DNA from: Prostheceraeus crozeri
Taxonomy: Eukaryota; Platyhelminthes; Polycladida; Euryleptidae
Length of the DNA: 64,000 bases
Assembly: GCA_907163375.1 (NCBI GenBank)
Contig: CAJQUW010003609.1
Span: 1-64,000 of the forward strand
Reading direction: 5' to 3'
Positions 57,601-62,770 of this stretch are shown piece by piece. The notes beneath the pieces were generated by a model. That model was not told the DNA's origin. It worked only from the letters and a program-made list of their open reading frames with translations, and did no database searches. Position numbers and translations under genes: made by a program. Each line of letters opens with the position of its first letter. Position 1 is the stretch's first letter.

Positions 57601-59950
57601 ATGTCATATCCATATAGTTTGCAATCCTAAGGTTGCATGAAATATCCAATTGCAGACCATGATCCAGGAAGATCTCATGAAATCTTTTTCTGATGATATC
57701 GGCAAGGCGCGCTGGTATGTTTCGAAAAAACGCTAACCCGTCATCACGATAAAGTCCAACACAATTAATGTCAAACTCTTGGGATAGCAAATGTAGCAAG
57801 AACAAGCCGACCAGCTCACAAATCTACGCGCCATCATATGCGCCCATTGAAACATCAAAGGCTTCATTTTCCCGTTTTACCCATGGATCTCCGTTATTAA
57901 ACCGTAACCATTTCCTTGCATGTGTAATGGCATTGATCGATTTAGGGTCAATGTCAACGTTGACATTGACATGATCACAAGCAAAATTCAAAGACAGCTT
58001 TAGCAATTCTTCCGTAGTAGATGGATAGAAATCCTTTATATCGAAAACCAAAAATTTTCCTGAAGATTTATATTGTAGGCCATCGAACCACGAAATCACT
58101 TTCTTGGTGTCTCACCACTATCGAACTCTGGTGATAGATCGTAATTTCGAGTTAACATCTTGCAAAATGCAATTGCTATTTCTTCCGATCTCGGTTTTTG
58201 ATGGATTGATCAACCGCGTAGAAGGATTGTTGTCGAAATTGTACTTATGATCTCTTAATGTGATATAAGCATAATTTTCAGCGTTAATTTCCATCCTGTT
58301 TACCACATTGAAGGAAGAGGCAATACTCTTAATTTCCGTTTGTGATCCATTTCCGAGTGTTCTCACTTGCTTTCTCGTACGACTTGGTTATGGAATTGTG
58401 GAGAAGGTGATTGTTATCATCTGTGGAAACCTTATAGATATTTGGAGTCTTGTCTTGAAAAACAGGCTTTTTTCGATTTACGGATTTCTTGCAAATCACT
58501 CTGCATCTGCTTTTGGAAATCACAACCAATATTTCTGAATTTTACCAAATTAATCAAATCAAATCAAATAAATCATTTTCAAATTCAGTTAACTCCCTGA
58601 GAGGTGGCGGGCAATTTGGGCTGCTAAGACCATAAGTGTTTCGGATAGGGCCACTGTCTTCGCTGCTAACATCAAAATTCAAGGTTTTCTATCTCAGTCT
58701 CTTTACAAATTGTTCAATTTTACACAGTAGTTGCAATCGGCACTGTTCCTCTGTAGGTAATACGATATTTTTGCTGGAATAGTCTCAGTTGATTTTTTCC
58801 ATCGTCATTTGATTCCAGTTCAAGAGCGCTCAACCAAAGGGAGTGTGAGTAAAGTGTTGCTGTATAAAATATCGCAATCGATCTTATTGACTTTTAAATC
58901 ATGATGTTCCATTTGTCTATATAGCCACTTTTCGTCAGTTGTTAAAAAAGCGTCTTACGAATGTAATAGCGTCACATACATTGGCTATACAACAAACACA
59001 CTCACACACAGATGTCAGCTGCACATGTCAAATGGATCAATCAAATCCCACTTGTTAACATACACAAACATCAAACCAGGTTATAAACTAATAGAAACAA
59101 AAACAAAAGTAATTGCTAAATATAACTTCAAAAAAGACTTGGAAATTGTCGAAGCCCTACTAATAAACGAGCATCAACCGATCCTGAATAAACAAGATGA
59201 AAGTTTGACCCACCGACTAATGGTCATGTAGCCACATTCTTAATATCTTTGATGTTTATGTTTTTCTTTGGAAGCAAGCAACCCATCTCTATTTCCTATT
59301 TCCATATTCAGATATTCCTTTGGTGATTTTGTGTTGTACTTTCCATAGCTTCATTTTAAATATTTGCTATCTAAGGACATTCATAAATTTTGATATAGAC
59401 TTTTGTAACCCTGAGGACGTTGTAACAGTCCGAAGTACCGGTTTGATTATAAAATGGTTATCGAAGTGTATTTAGCGTTTTTTTAACAACTGACGAAAAG
59501 AAGCTACATATACAAATGGAGCATCACTATTAAATAGTCAATAAGATCGATTGCGATATTTTATACAACAACACTTGCCTAAATAATGATTTGCTGCCAA
59601 CCCTTTCATATGTATGTATATAACATACATTATTTTGGCTCTTATAAACATTTTTTAAAGCAGGCGAGGCTTCATGTGTCTTTGAACACCAAATGCGGGT
59701 ATAACAATAATATTCTCTGAATGCCTTAGTTAATCTACAATCTAAACTACATTAAAACATAGAAAACAAGACATCATGCCACGAATGAAAAGGCTTGAAC
59801 AAACTTATTGCTTTGAAATTCATTTCTATTTCAGAGCCCCTCTGCAAGAACAAGCGTGAAGGTTGCGCAGACTTGAAATTGTATGGCAACTGTGTAAGCA
59901 GCAAGGATTACATGCAAATTTACTGTCCAAAAGAATGTGGATTTTGTTAA
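27560..59950 (+). CDS. Secreted CAP-EGF-ShKT-ShKT protein, nine coding exons
   Basis: Assembled from nine exons with GT/AG borders and consistent phases; 1008 nt, 335 residues. Layout: signal peptide (residues 1 to about 17-20), CAP/SCP domain (about 45-180), cysteine-rich hinge (about 185-220), EGF-like module (about 222-254), ShKT-1 (about 257-297) and ShKT-2 (about 301-335). Conserved CAP features are LDEHNRLRSLQ, AQTWANKC, H-A-P-Y-G-E-G, WFDDE, GHYTQIV, IGCG and ICNFFIGGNLYG. The usual cavity residues (two His, two Glu) can all be pointed to. CAP proteins with ShKT tails are extracellular and occur in many invertebrates as venom-like, immune or matrix proteins. They lack a general catalytic role, and the function of this one cannot be read from sequence. 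I found no frame break. Nearly all of the 32 kb is intron filled with transposons. Confidence 0.88.
27891..28189. mobile_element. 281-bp MITE with 9-bp target duplication, Mutator-like
   Basis: The element is 27900-28180. Ends GGCACTACTGCAGTTTAGTG and CACTAAACTGCAGTAGTGCC are inverted repeats (about 24 bp including the following CACCCT/AGGGTG). CATATGATA flanks both sides (27891-27899, 28181-28189). Copy A of the host repeat shows the unoccupied site CATATGATAGACAATG at 19081-19096. A second copy of the right terminus lies at 28109-28131, and a long internal hairpin at 28037-28075. A 9-bp duplication fits Mutator-like elements; the family is inferred only from this. Confidence 0.9.
28037..28075. 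repeat. Internal hairpin of the MITE
   Basis: CGCACATTACACCGA, loop GCGCGCGCT, then TCGGTGTAATGTGCG: a perfect 15-bp stem. It follows a (TCTTCG)n-like short repeat (28003-28036). Confidence 0.9.
28921..30546. other. Intron 1 sequence, no recognised gene
   Basis: 28930-29000 resembles 10500-10560 (shared TCATTGTCTT.GATT and CAGTGGCAGGT), so a piece of an unidentified dispersed repeat is present. No coding signature otherwise. Confidence 0.45.
30547..30566. repeat. (AG)n microsatellite
   Basis: About ten AG units in intron 1. Confidence 0.9.
30570..31035 (-). pseudogene. PIF/Harbinger transposase N-terminal remnant
   Basis: Minus-strand reading gives KWILRREKH, then in a shifted frame SDTLLEELDSEDKTSFHNL, a stop, and SLTPEQLDYLLERVKPVIA. 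This matches the start of Harbinger transposases: a basic W-x-R-x-x-(L/I)-LRRE-x-H block, L-x-EL, F-x-N-(F/Y)-LRM-(T/S)-PE-x-(F/L)-D-x-LL-x-x-V-x-P-x-I. At least one frameshift near 30780 and one stop break it. The DDE catalytic part is absent. No terminal repeats were identified. Confidence 0.65.
31063..31772. repeat. Four copies of a self-complementary ATATCATTTTAT word
   Basis: ATAAAATGATATCATTTTAT, a perfect 20-bp palindrome, is at 31098-31117. Near copies are at 31063-31079, 31726-31745 and 31752-31772. Two lie at each side of a 600-bp segment, so they may be the subterminal parts of a decayed element. No target duplication was recognised. Confidence 0.6.
31931..32020 (+). repeat. Dispersed repeat, copy 2 (copy 1 at 11211-11300)
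   Basis: Starts GAGTTCATTTAATAAAATCG as in copy 1; the similarity runs for about 90 bp. Confidence 0.6.
32100..32440 (+). mobile_element. PLE 3'-end remnant, related to PLE-1
   Basis: Shares with the PLE-1 3' region the words CATTTTAACATTT, CTTGTCATTCC, GGAGAGCGGGCGAAAAGCTT and then ATTGGTGTCT with AAGGGGTC and TTTTCAAAATAATTG. Order and spacing agree with 17930-18200. Only the very end of the coding frame and the 3' UTR remain. Confidence 0.75.
33773..34406. mobile_element. Pogo/Tigger-like MITE with 23-bp inverted ends and TA duplication
   Basis: CAGTGCATCTTCGATTATCCGGA (split here as 33775-33797) pairs with 34382-34404 with one mismatch. TA lies at both outer sides (33773-33774, 34405-34406). 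The subterminal GTTCCGGATAAGCGAATTTT is characteristic of pogo/Tigger ends. The 634-bp element encodes no recognisable transposase. Confidence 0.85.
34690..34830 (-). mobile_element. Possible PLE 3' end, minus strand
   Basis: AACATGTTTCGGCC followed by CTCCTTCAGGTGCAAC resembles the conserved word pair at PLE 3' ends (CTGAAG...GAAACATG in the opposite sense). No RT or GIY-YIG frame could be tied to it. Confidence 0.3.
35436..37446 (-). pseudogene. Jockey-like LINE: endonuclease end plus reverse transcriptase, frameshifted
   Basis: Read on the minus strand from 37446. The end of an AP-endonuclease (CIDWALDTPS and GRDIGSDHMPLVL, with the catalytic S-D-H) comes first, then a linker and RT motifs: GRAPGPDGISTDILKN, YVRMLPKPGKT, RPVDFRPISLTSCLGKVLER, TEQSAFRRKRGAMEQ, VVALDMTKAYDCVWH, AGVPQGSLLS, TAYADDVALWAS and LLGVRLDRQL. 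Three different frames are used (ending at 36979, 36050 and 35454), so there are at least two frameshifts, one within the RT near 36125. It is 5'-truncated inside the endonuclease and lacks the normal ORF2 C-terminus. A CTG run at 35538-35561 gives a Gln stretch near the break. Lies in intron 1 opposite to the CAP gene. Confidence 0.85.
37772..37944 (+). CDS. CAP gene exon 2: mature N-terminus and first CAP helix
   Basis: Follows acceptor TACTGATAG. Completes Gly17 and encodes VCNGGVTQ, a short low-complexity segment (VTQGLDNNGVTQ) and LDEHNRLRSLQ, the first CAP helix. It ends with MVRM at donor ATG|GTGAGT. 173 nt, phase 1 in and phase 0 out. Confidence 0.9.
37945..41422. other. CAP gene intron 2
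   Basis: 3.5 kb. Apart from the hAT remnant at 38690-39330 it holds no recognised gene; 39331-41422 is AT-rich and featureless to me. Small frames at 40447-40686 and 40894-41130 have no motif. Confidence 0.5.
38690..39330 (+). pseudogene. hAT transposase C-terminal remnant
   Basis: The frame 38971-39327 ends with the hAT dimerisation region: AEKLLQLVLCLPISIAHVER, SFSSLRRLKTWIRYRMTQQR and HINQDI. The E-R-S-F-S word carries the third catalytic acid of hAT. The upstream part of the transposase is missing. G-rich sequence at 38698-38760 (GGGGGGGGGCAAGGGGGCC) resembles a hAT-family end. No target duplication was found. Confidence 0.75.
41423..41559 (+). CDS. CAP gene exon 3: CAP core with AxxWAxxC and GE motif
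   Basis: Acceptor TTGCATTTTCAG. Begins EWSDSSAEHAQTWANKC and continues GSMHGNHAPYGEGQDYAG, which carries the first His and Glu of the CAP cavity. The donor GA|GTAAGT leaves phase 2. Confidence 0.9.
41560..42997. other. CAP gene intron 3, no recognised gene
   Basis: AT-rich, 1.4 kb. Small open frames such as 42586-42825 on the minus strand show no domain. Confidence 0.5.
42998..43079 (+). CDS. CAP gene exon 4: WFDDE ... GHYTQ segment
   Basis: Acceptor TATCATTGCAG. Encodes AFKGWFDDEYPQYTYG and ends GAAGHYTQ at donor CAA|GTAAGC. Contains the second Glu and second His of the CAP tetrad (signature CAP1 region). Confidence 0.92.
43141..43232 (+). CDS. CAP gene exon 5: CAP C-terminal strand with IGCG and CNFF motifs
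   Basis: Preceded by an intron of only 61 bp (43080-43140) with acceptor TTGTTTCAG. Encodes IVTAFSTKIGCGANKC and LICNFFIG, the last CAP strands. The usual V-W after HYTQ is changed to V-T-A here. Donor GG|GTAAAT, phase 2. Confidence 0.9.
43385..44633 (+). pseudogene. 5'-truncated LINE reverse transcriptase with (TTAC)n tail, in intron 5
   Basis: Starts inside RT (QYDF-RP-like word in a second frame near 43450). Then come SFDMKKAFDKLSHEALF, VTSGVPQGSVIGPYLF, LKYADDVMIL (catalytic YADD intact), WCSLSGLELNIDETKV, KFLGITFQQNLKWDFH and RSIMEYNNEV. The open frame stops at 44213. A one-base shift lets it continue through KNNDKYERI, HKLICG, and a final FVPFLTKWSNDSL near 44500. The 3' end is AATAAACGG followed by (TTAC)n at 44616-44631. 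A CR1/L2-like clade is likely. Same orientation as the CAP gene. Confidence 0.85.
44667..44837. repeat. PLE-2 left arm, outer part (inverted copy at 51905-52075)
   Basis: 171 bp from AAACAAACAAATAG to GACACGTGACACG, matched at about 95% by the reverse complement of 51905-52075. It ends exactly with the hAT target duplication. Confidence 0.9.
46075..46300. repeat. Tandem duplication, 110-bp unit, two copies
   Basis: GTAGCTGAGGTATCGAAAAG begins at 46075 and again at 46185; both run through TAGAAATTATTTTC, CCTGTCCTCGCAAAA and end CTTATGATTTTTTGCATATT. It lies just upstream of the hAT transposase and could belong to its promoter. Confidence 0.9.
46347..48778 (+). pseudogene. hAT transposase (TTF-type zinc finger / DUF4371 family), two exons, frameshifted
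   Basis: Exon 1 ends HPLERDEYI-R at donor AG|GTAGGC (46531). Exon 2 starts at 46600 after CACATTGCAG and continues RRGPIRPELQNYPKTNINNW, with FAERTWLEYNCQKDAAFCIP, the TTF-type finger. The RNase-H-like core follows: FAICLDTTPDASKKDQLSMI (first Asp), RDQGYDGC (second Asp) and AHFVHCYAHRLNLVVVDTS. The C-terminal part has RLVLTLPVTSSSCERSFSAL (catalytic Glu). A loss of two bases near 47490 shifts the frame and a second shift near 47610 restores it; the end to TAA at 48778 is open. Full length would be near 800 residues, normal for the family. Only these two shifts block it, so it is fairly young. Confidence 0.85.
49255..49545. repeat. Diverged tandem duplication downstream of the hAT transposase
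   Basis: AATCCAAAGACGATTGATGA (49260) recurs as AATCCAAAGACGACTGATGA (49420). Both are followed by CATGCC, AGATTTTCTTAGA, TCATTTTTTGT and ACGTGTA words; period about 160 bp. Confidence 0.75.
50290..51792 (-). pseudogene. PLE-2 reverse transcriptase and GIY-YIG endonuclease, nearly intact
   Basis: An open frame of 406 codons (51792-50572) has the PLE order LLIFKTDKGNASVV, PRMYGLPKIHKTDCPFRPII, MTSLDISSLFTNIPLRETID, DGLAMGSPLSGSFANIFVGY, LRYEDDNHVIL, FLDVKIHTS and YRKPTFSGLYTNY. The catalytic word is Y-E-D-D, not the usual Y-V-D-D; GAA instead of GTA is a single change. After the stop near 50572 the frame resumes with KPIPFFTT and NVVYNFDCVCGADYVGRTAR (GIY-YIG, near 50350-50420). A frameshift then falls within the endonuclease after D-E-H, and another frame continues SAITRHLLACH. 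5'-truncated before the RT fingers. Confidence 0.85.
51810..52075 (+). repeat. PLE-2 right inverted arm, abutting exon 6
   Basis: Reverse complement of the element's 3' end (44667-44837 plus 50050-50145). It ends with ...CTATTTGTTTGTTT at 52075, directly before CTAG|TGG of the exon 6 acceptor. Confidence 0.88.
52080..52207 (+). CDS. CAP gene exon 6: end of CAP domain and cysteine-rich hinge
   Basis: Acceptor TTTGTTTCTAG. Completes FFIGG and gives NLYGKPPFTQGPACSKCPAG, which closes the CAP domain (CAP2 region). A hinge with FCKDSLC and a final DSSC follows. Donor C|GTAAGT, phase 1. The PLE-2 element ends at 52075, so its terminal repeat forms the polypyrimidine stretch of this acceptor. Confidence 0.9.
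52273..52374 (+). CDS. CAP gene exon 7: EGF-like module
   Basis: A 65-bp intron precedes it. Six cysteines in EGF order with AAKCGEHGTFDPSTCKCNC and AGWDGLNCE. Phase 1 at both borders, the classic shuffled EGF exon. Donor A|GTAAAT. Confidence 0.92.
52375..54589. other. CAP gene intron 7, no recognised gene
   Basis: AT-rich, 2.2 kb, without TE signatures I recognise. The frames at 52543-52841 are short and featureless. Confidence 0.5.
54590..54718 (+). CDS. CAP gene exon 8: first ShKT module
   Basis: Acceptor TGCTTCATTTCAG. Encodes VCEDPVDKMCE, SGEC, FFVDMIMNCKAACGIC. Six cysteines in ShKT spacing (C...C...C...C..C..C). Phase 1 at both borders. Donor A|GTAAGT. Confidence 0.92.
54719..55990. 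other. CAP gene intron 8, first part; no recognised gene
   Basis: No protein-like frame or inverted-repeat element noticed. Confidence 0.45.
56010..56560 (+). pseudogene. PLE-like GIY-YIG endonuclease fragment and 3' end
   Basis: Reads DTCSGVKYIGYTTNDLTHIC, H-x-x-N-G-S-I-S-E-H-L, then after a TGA at 56219-56221 KKDLEIAEAMLIKKNEPVLN and ends HLAVM. This is a GIY-YIG core with the catalytic Y-I-G-Y-T and the following basic and acidic residues. CCCTGAAGATGGATGC near 56490 is a typical PLE 3' UTR word. It is a relative of the frame at 58957-59231. The upstream RT is missing. Confidence 0.7.
56939..58538 (-). pseudogene. Reverse transcriptase with YRDD motif and GIY-YIG tail, decayed PLE-like element
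   Basis: Read on the minus strand: NRKKPVFQDKT, NAENYAYITLRDHKYNF, RLINPSKTEIGRNS, FLVFDIKDFYPSTTEELL (palm start), AFDVSMGAYDGA, then a TAG where relatives have Glu, ICELVGLFLLHLL, VGLYRDDGLAFFRN (catalytic Y-R-D-D), YMDMTFNLTNGTCKPYRKPD and SNHIRNIINEV. A cysteine-rich block CNCTDKENCPLGNECL follows, and EKEYIGRREGNFKLR is the GIY-YIG part (56939-57145). Several stops and at least three frameshifts are present. The family (RT with Y-R-D-D-G-L and Zn-binding GIY-YIG) is common in aquatic invertebrates. I place it near Penelope-like RTs without being certain of the clade. Confidence 0.75.
58852..59576 (+). mobile_element. 725-bp element with inverted ends around a lone GIY-YIG frame
   Basis: The left arm 58852-58951 and right arm 59474-59576 are inverted copies for about 100 bp. 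Both carry AAAATATCGCAATCGATC, TTCGTCAGTTGTTAAAAAA and the flanking CCATTTGT/ACAAATGG words. Between them is only a GIY-YIG frame and a 3' UTR with CCCTGAGGACG. The structure matches a PLE that kept only its 3' coding end and gained an inverted copy of its 3' terminus at the 5' side, like PLE-1 and PLE-2. Confidence 0.8.
58957..59231 (+). pseudogene. Lone GIY-YIG endonuclease domain of PLE type
   Basis: The open frame from the arm gives YECNSVTYIGYTTNTLTHRC, H-M-S-N-G-S-I-K-S-H, KKDLEIVEALLINEHQPILN and ends HRLMVM at 59231. It has no internal stop. It is the downstream part of a PLE polyprotein, without RT. The annotated start methionine at 59025 is internal; the GIY-YIG word lies upstream of it, so the natural start (in a complete element) is elsewhere. 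Confidence 0.75.
59835..59950 (+). CDS. CAP gene exon 9: second ShKT module and stop
   Basis: Acceptor TTTCTATTTCAG. Encodes LCKNKREGCADL, YGNC, YMQIYCPKECGFC and then TAA at 59948-59950. Six cysteines again; this ShKT is shorter than the first. The chain ends immediately after the last cysteine. Confidence 0.92.
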
Positions 59951-59954
59951 TAAA
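59949..59954 (+). promoter_or_regulatory. AATAAA overlapping the CAP stop codon, next to a splice-donor-like word
   Basis: The stop TAA (59948-59950) runs into AATAAA. If used, the 3' UTR would be only about 20-30 nt. Immediately after, AAA|GTAAGT (59955) is a strong 5' splice site, so the alternative is an intron in the 3' UTR. Confidence 0.4.
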
Positions 59955-60087
59955 GTAAGTATTTTTAAGATAAATGGGGGAATTATTGGATTGTGCAGTA
60001 AAGATGCATCGAGAACATATCTGAGCATCGTTCCAACGAATTAGTTACAAAATGTGACAGTCATAGTGTCTGGTATGCTATCGCATG

Positions 60088-61470
60088 AGGCCTCGGCCAC
60101 ACTGCAAGCCAAGCAAGCAGGAGCTTACATGAGAGTTTAGTTGAGGATGCCATACTGCAAATTAATGCAAGTGTTCGGAGCGAATACGAGCTGATGCTGC
60201 GGATGTCGGAGGTGGTCAGGCTGACAGGCATCCTGAGTATAAACGGAAGGAAACACAAGCGTTTTGCTGGTTGTTCCATGACCATATCGCTAGCAAGCAC
60301 AAGCAGCTGCATGCTTCAACTAAATGATGATTGGGTAAACCTAACGACAGATACACCTTTCTATCACTATGATAGGTTGATTATTGACACTCCAGTACCA
60401 GCCACAGAATTAGACAGGTCGTCTCTTCTTCTGTTTGACTAGAAGGGAAGCATTGGAACATATAACGTAAATGAAATGGCACAATCTGCTGACTAAATAG
60501 CATAGCAATCGAACAATAAGCAGCCAGTTCAACATTAAACACGCCAAATTGTGCAAAGTTTCAGTGACTGTTATCAACCGGATCACACAGCAAAGAGACA
60601 CAGACGATGTCAAGTTCTACACAGAAGCTTGTGAACGCTTTTTCATGCGCCTGCTAACTTTTTTTAAAATGATCAGAGGGCCCAACATTATCGAGAAAAC
60701 TTTTGCGCAATGATTTGAATCCTTCGAATCGGAAGGAGTCGTAGCGATCGGAGCATTTTGAAGGAATTCAGAGCAATCCGCAAGCGACGCACGACTATTT
60801 TTCCTATCTCTGTAAGGTATTAAAAATTTCTTTTTGCCCACTTATTAAGTTCCTGCATGTGCCATCTGTTTGAATCAGTTTGCACTTCTAGCAAAGTGAT
60901 GTGATTAAACAATCTAATTCTGTGGTACCAGCAGTACGAGCGTCTGCTGTAATGATTGCTTAACATTCGCTGCAAAATGCTTTGCTCGGAAACGCATGGA
61001 AAAGCTCGCAGTGTGGCTGTGGCATTTCGGTGCTTTGCTTTTGTCGCTGTGTGGCAGTCTACAATTACTGTAATGATGACTTTATATTTGCTGCAAAACG
61101 ATTTGCTTGGAAATGCCTCCACATCTTTTTTAGAATGCACCCACCAAATAGAATCCGCCCATCGTCAGCTCACTGTTAATTCTATTGGTGAAATGCGGCA
61201 ATGCCATCTAGCACTTGCCGTGTAGATCAAAATTCCTATAGCGCGTGCGATACATGTATTCGCACATGTAACCGTCTAACAGGCTTCGGTGGCTGCCAAA
61301 CTGACGCTTATTTCTGCCAGCATATCAGCTACAGCTTGTCCCGAATACGATAGAATTCGCATATTTAATTGGTAGGCAGATTCTTTATGAGCCCGCAGAT
61401 TTAACGTTACTGGTGGGCGGAATCTAAAAAAGATCCACGCTGGGAAAACTCGCAGTGTGGCTGAGACCAA
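60088..61470. mobile_element. Region bounded by inverted CTCGCAGTGTGGC words
   Basis: GGCCTCGGCCACACTGCAAGC at 60088-60108 pairs with ACTCGCAGTGTGGCTGAGACC at 61448-61470, about 80% complementary. A third copy, GCTCGCAGTGTGGCTGTGGC, sits at 61004-61023 in the right-hand sense. Internal words such as CTGCAAAAYGMTTTGCTYGGAAA are repeated near 60969 and 61088. No clear target duplication was seen. A 60194-60442 frame extends upstream without stop to about 60140 but is unrecognised. A DNA transposon of unknown superfamily is the likeliest explanation. Confidence 0.45.
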
Positions 61471-62770
61471 ACTGAAATGATATTTTGCAATTGTTTATAG
61501 CGGACATTTACGCTTTGAAATTTTAATAGAGTACTTTTATTCTTGATAAAGTGATTGACAGTTTTAAAAAAGTGCTTTAAAGCATGCGCTTGGCATATTT
61601 TATATTCTATAAATGTAGCTCATTCAAAATAATTATCAATATTCTAGAATTAATGATATGACTGGACATTAAGGAGGAAATGACCAAATATTCTGTAGAA
61701 TCCTTTGATGGCATGCTAGAATACAAAAATAGGAACAAAATTAATCAGCACGTGGTCACAAGATTTGCTTATAATTTCTATTACATAATGAATATATGTA
61801 ATTTATTATTATTTTTCATATAATACGCACATATTTACATACATACATATACTGCATATATACATATGCATGTTCAGTGTATATACGATTGATGGAAAAA
61901 CAACTTACCGATACTCAGAGCTTCATGTATTGGTGTGTCAATACAATCGTAAACGGGAACTAAAAAACATTTATGGAATGAGTCAAATGTCGGAGTGAAT
62001 AAAAGTCACAATTCAGCTACTAAAAAAAGGAAAATAGTTCACGTTCTCACGTTGTGTTGTAATTATGGAACTACCCTTTTGCAAAATGGTCCTCTTCAGT
62101 GGACTTGACAATCCATGATTTGGAGGAGTACTTAAAGATTGAAAAAATTGAACTGCAGATCTTACTTTCCTCGAGGGAATACATTTCTAGGACTTGTTAA
62201 AAAAGAATTTGAGCATTAAATAGAAAACAGTGACTCACAAACTTTCATGAATGTGTCTTGACAATATTATGAATACATTCATGACCTCAGAATTGAACAA
62301 TTTAGGCATAAAAATTCCTTGGCAGCCGTAGACACTGCGCATTGCCCTACAGGGGCTAGTCAGTGCTGAAGGACTGAATCAATAATCTTTAAGTAATAAT
62401 CTTTAATTAAAGTTTTAATAATCTTTAATTAATCTGCAATTAATAATCTTTAAGATTATTGACAATATGACTTGAAATTTCCGCAGCTTAGATTTAACAC
62501 ATAGGCTATCATCAAGAGTATCATGTATCGCCAAAATTGGCAAAATATTAAAGTGCGATATTCGCGAAATAGCAGCACTTATTAACAGCTCGGCAAAACC
62601 ATTGGCCTAGAATGGAAGTTCTCTTAAGATCACATGCATGATGCTAGCATGTCATATATTTTAGCGTGCATCAAAATGAGAAGCATTCCTAGTGATATTT
62701 ACTAAAGAAAAACGTGTTTCTGGCGCACGACGGACACAGACATGAGATAATGCTCCCATAGTCCTTCCTA
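61471..62770. other. No recognised gene; AT-rich with short TA/CA repeats
   Basis: 61800-61880 is a TACATA-type low-complexity stretch. 62388-62460 repeats AATAATCTTTAA several times in both orientations. No coding features. Confidence 0.5.
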
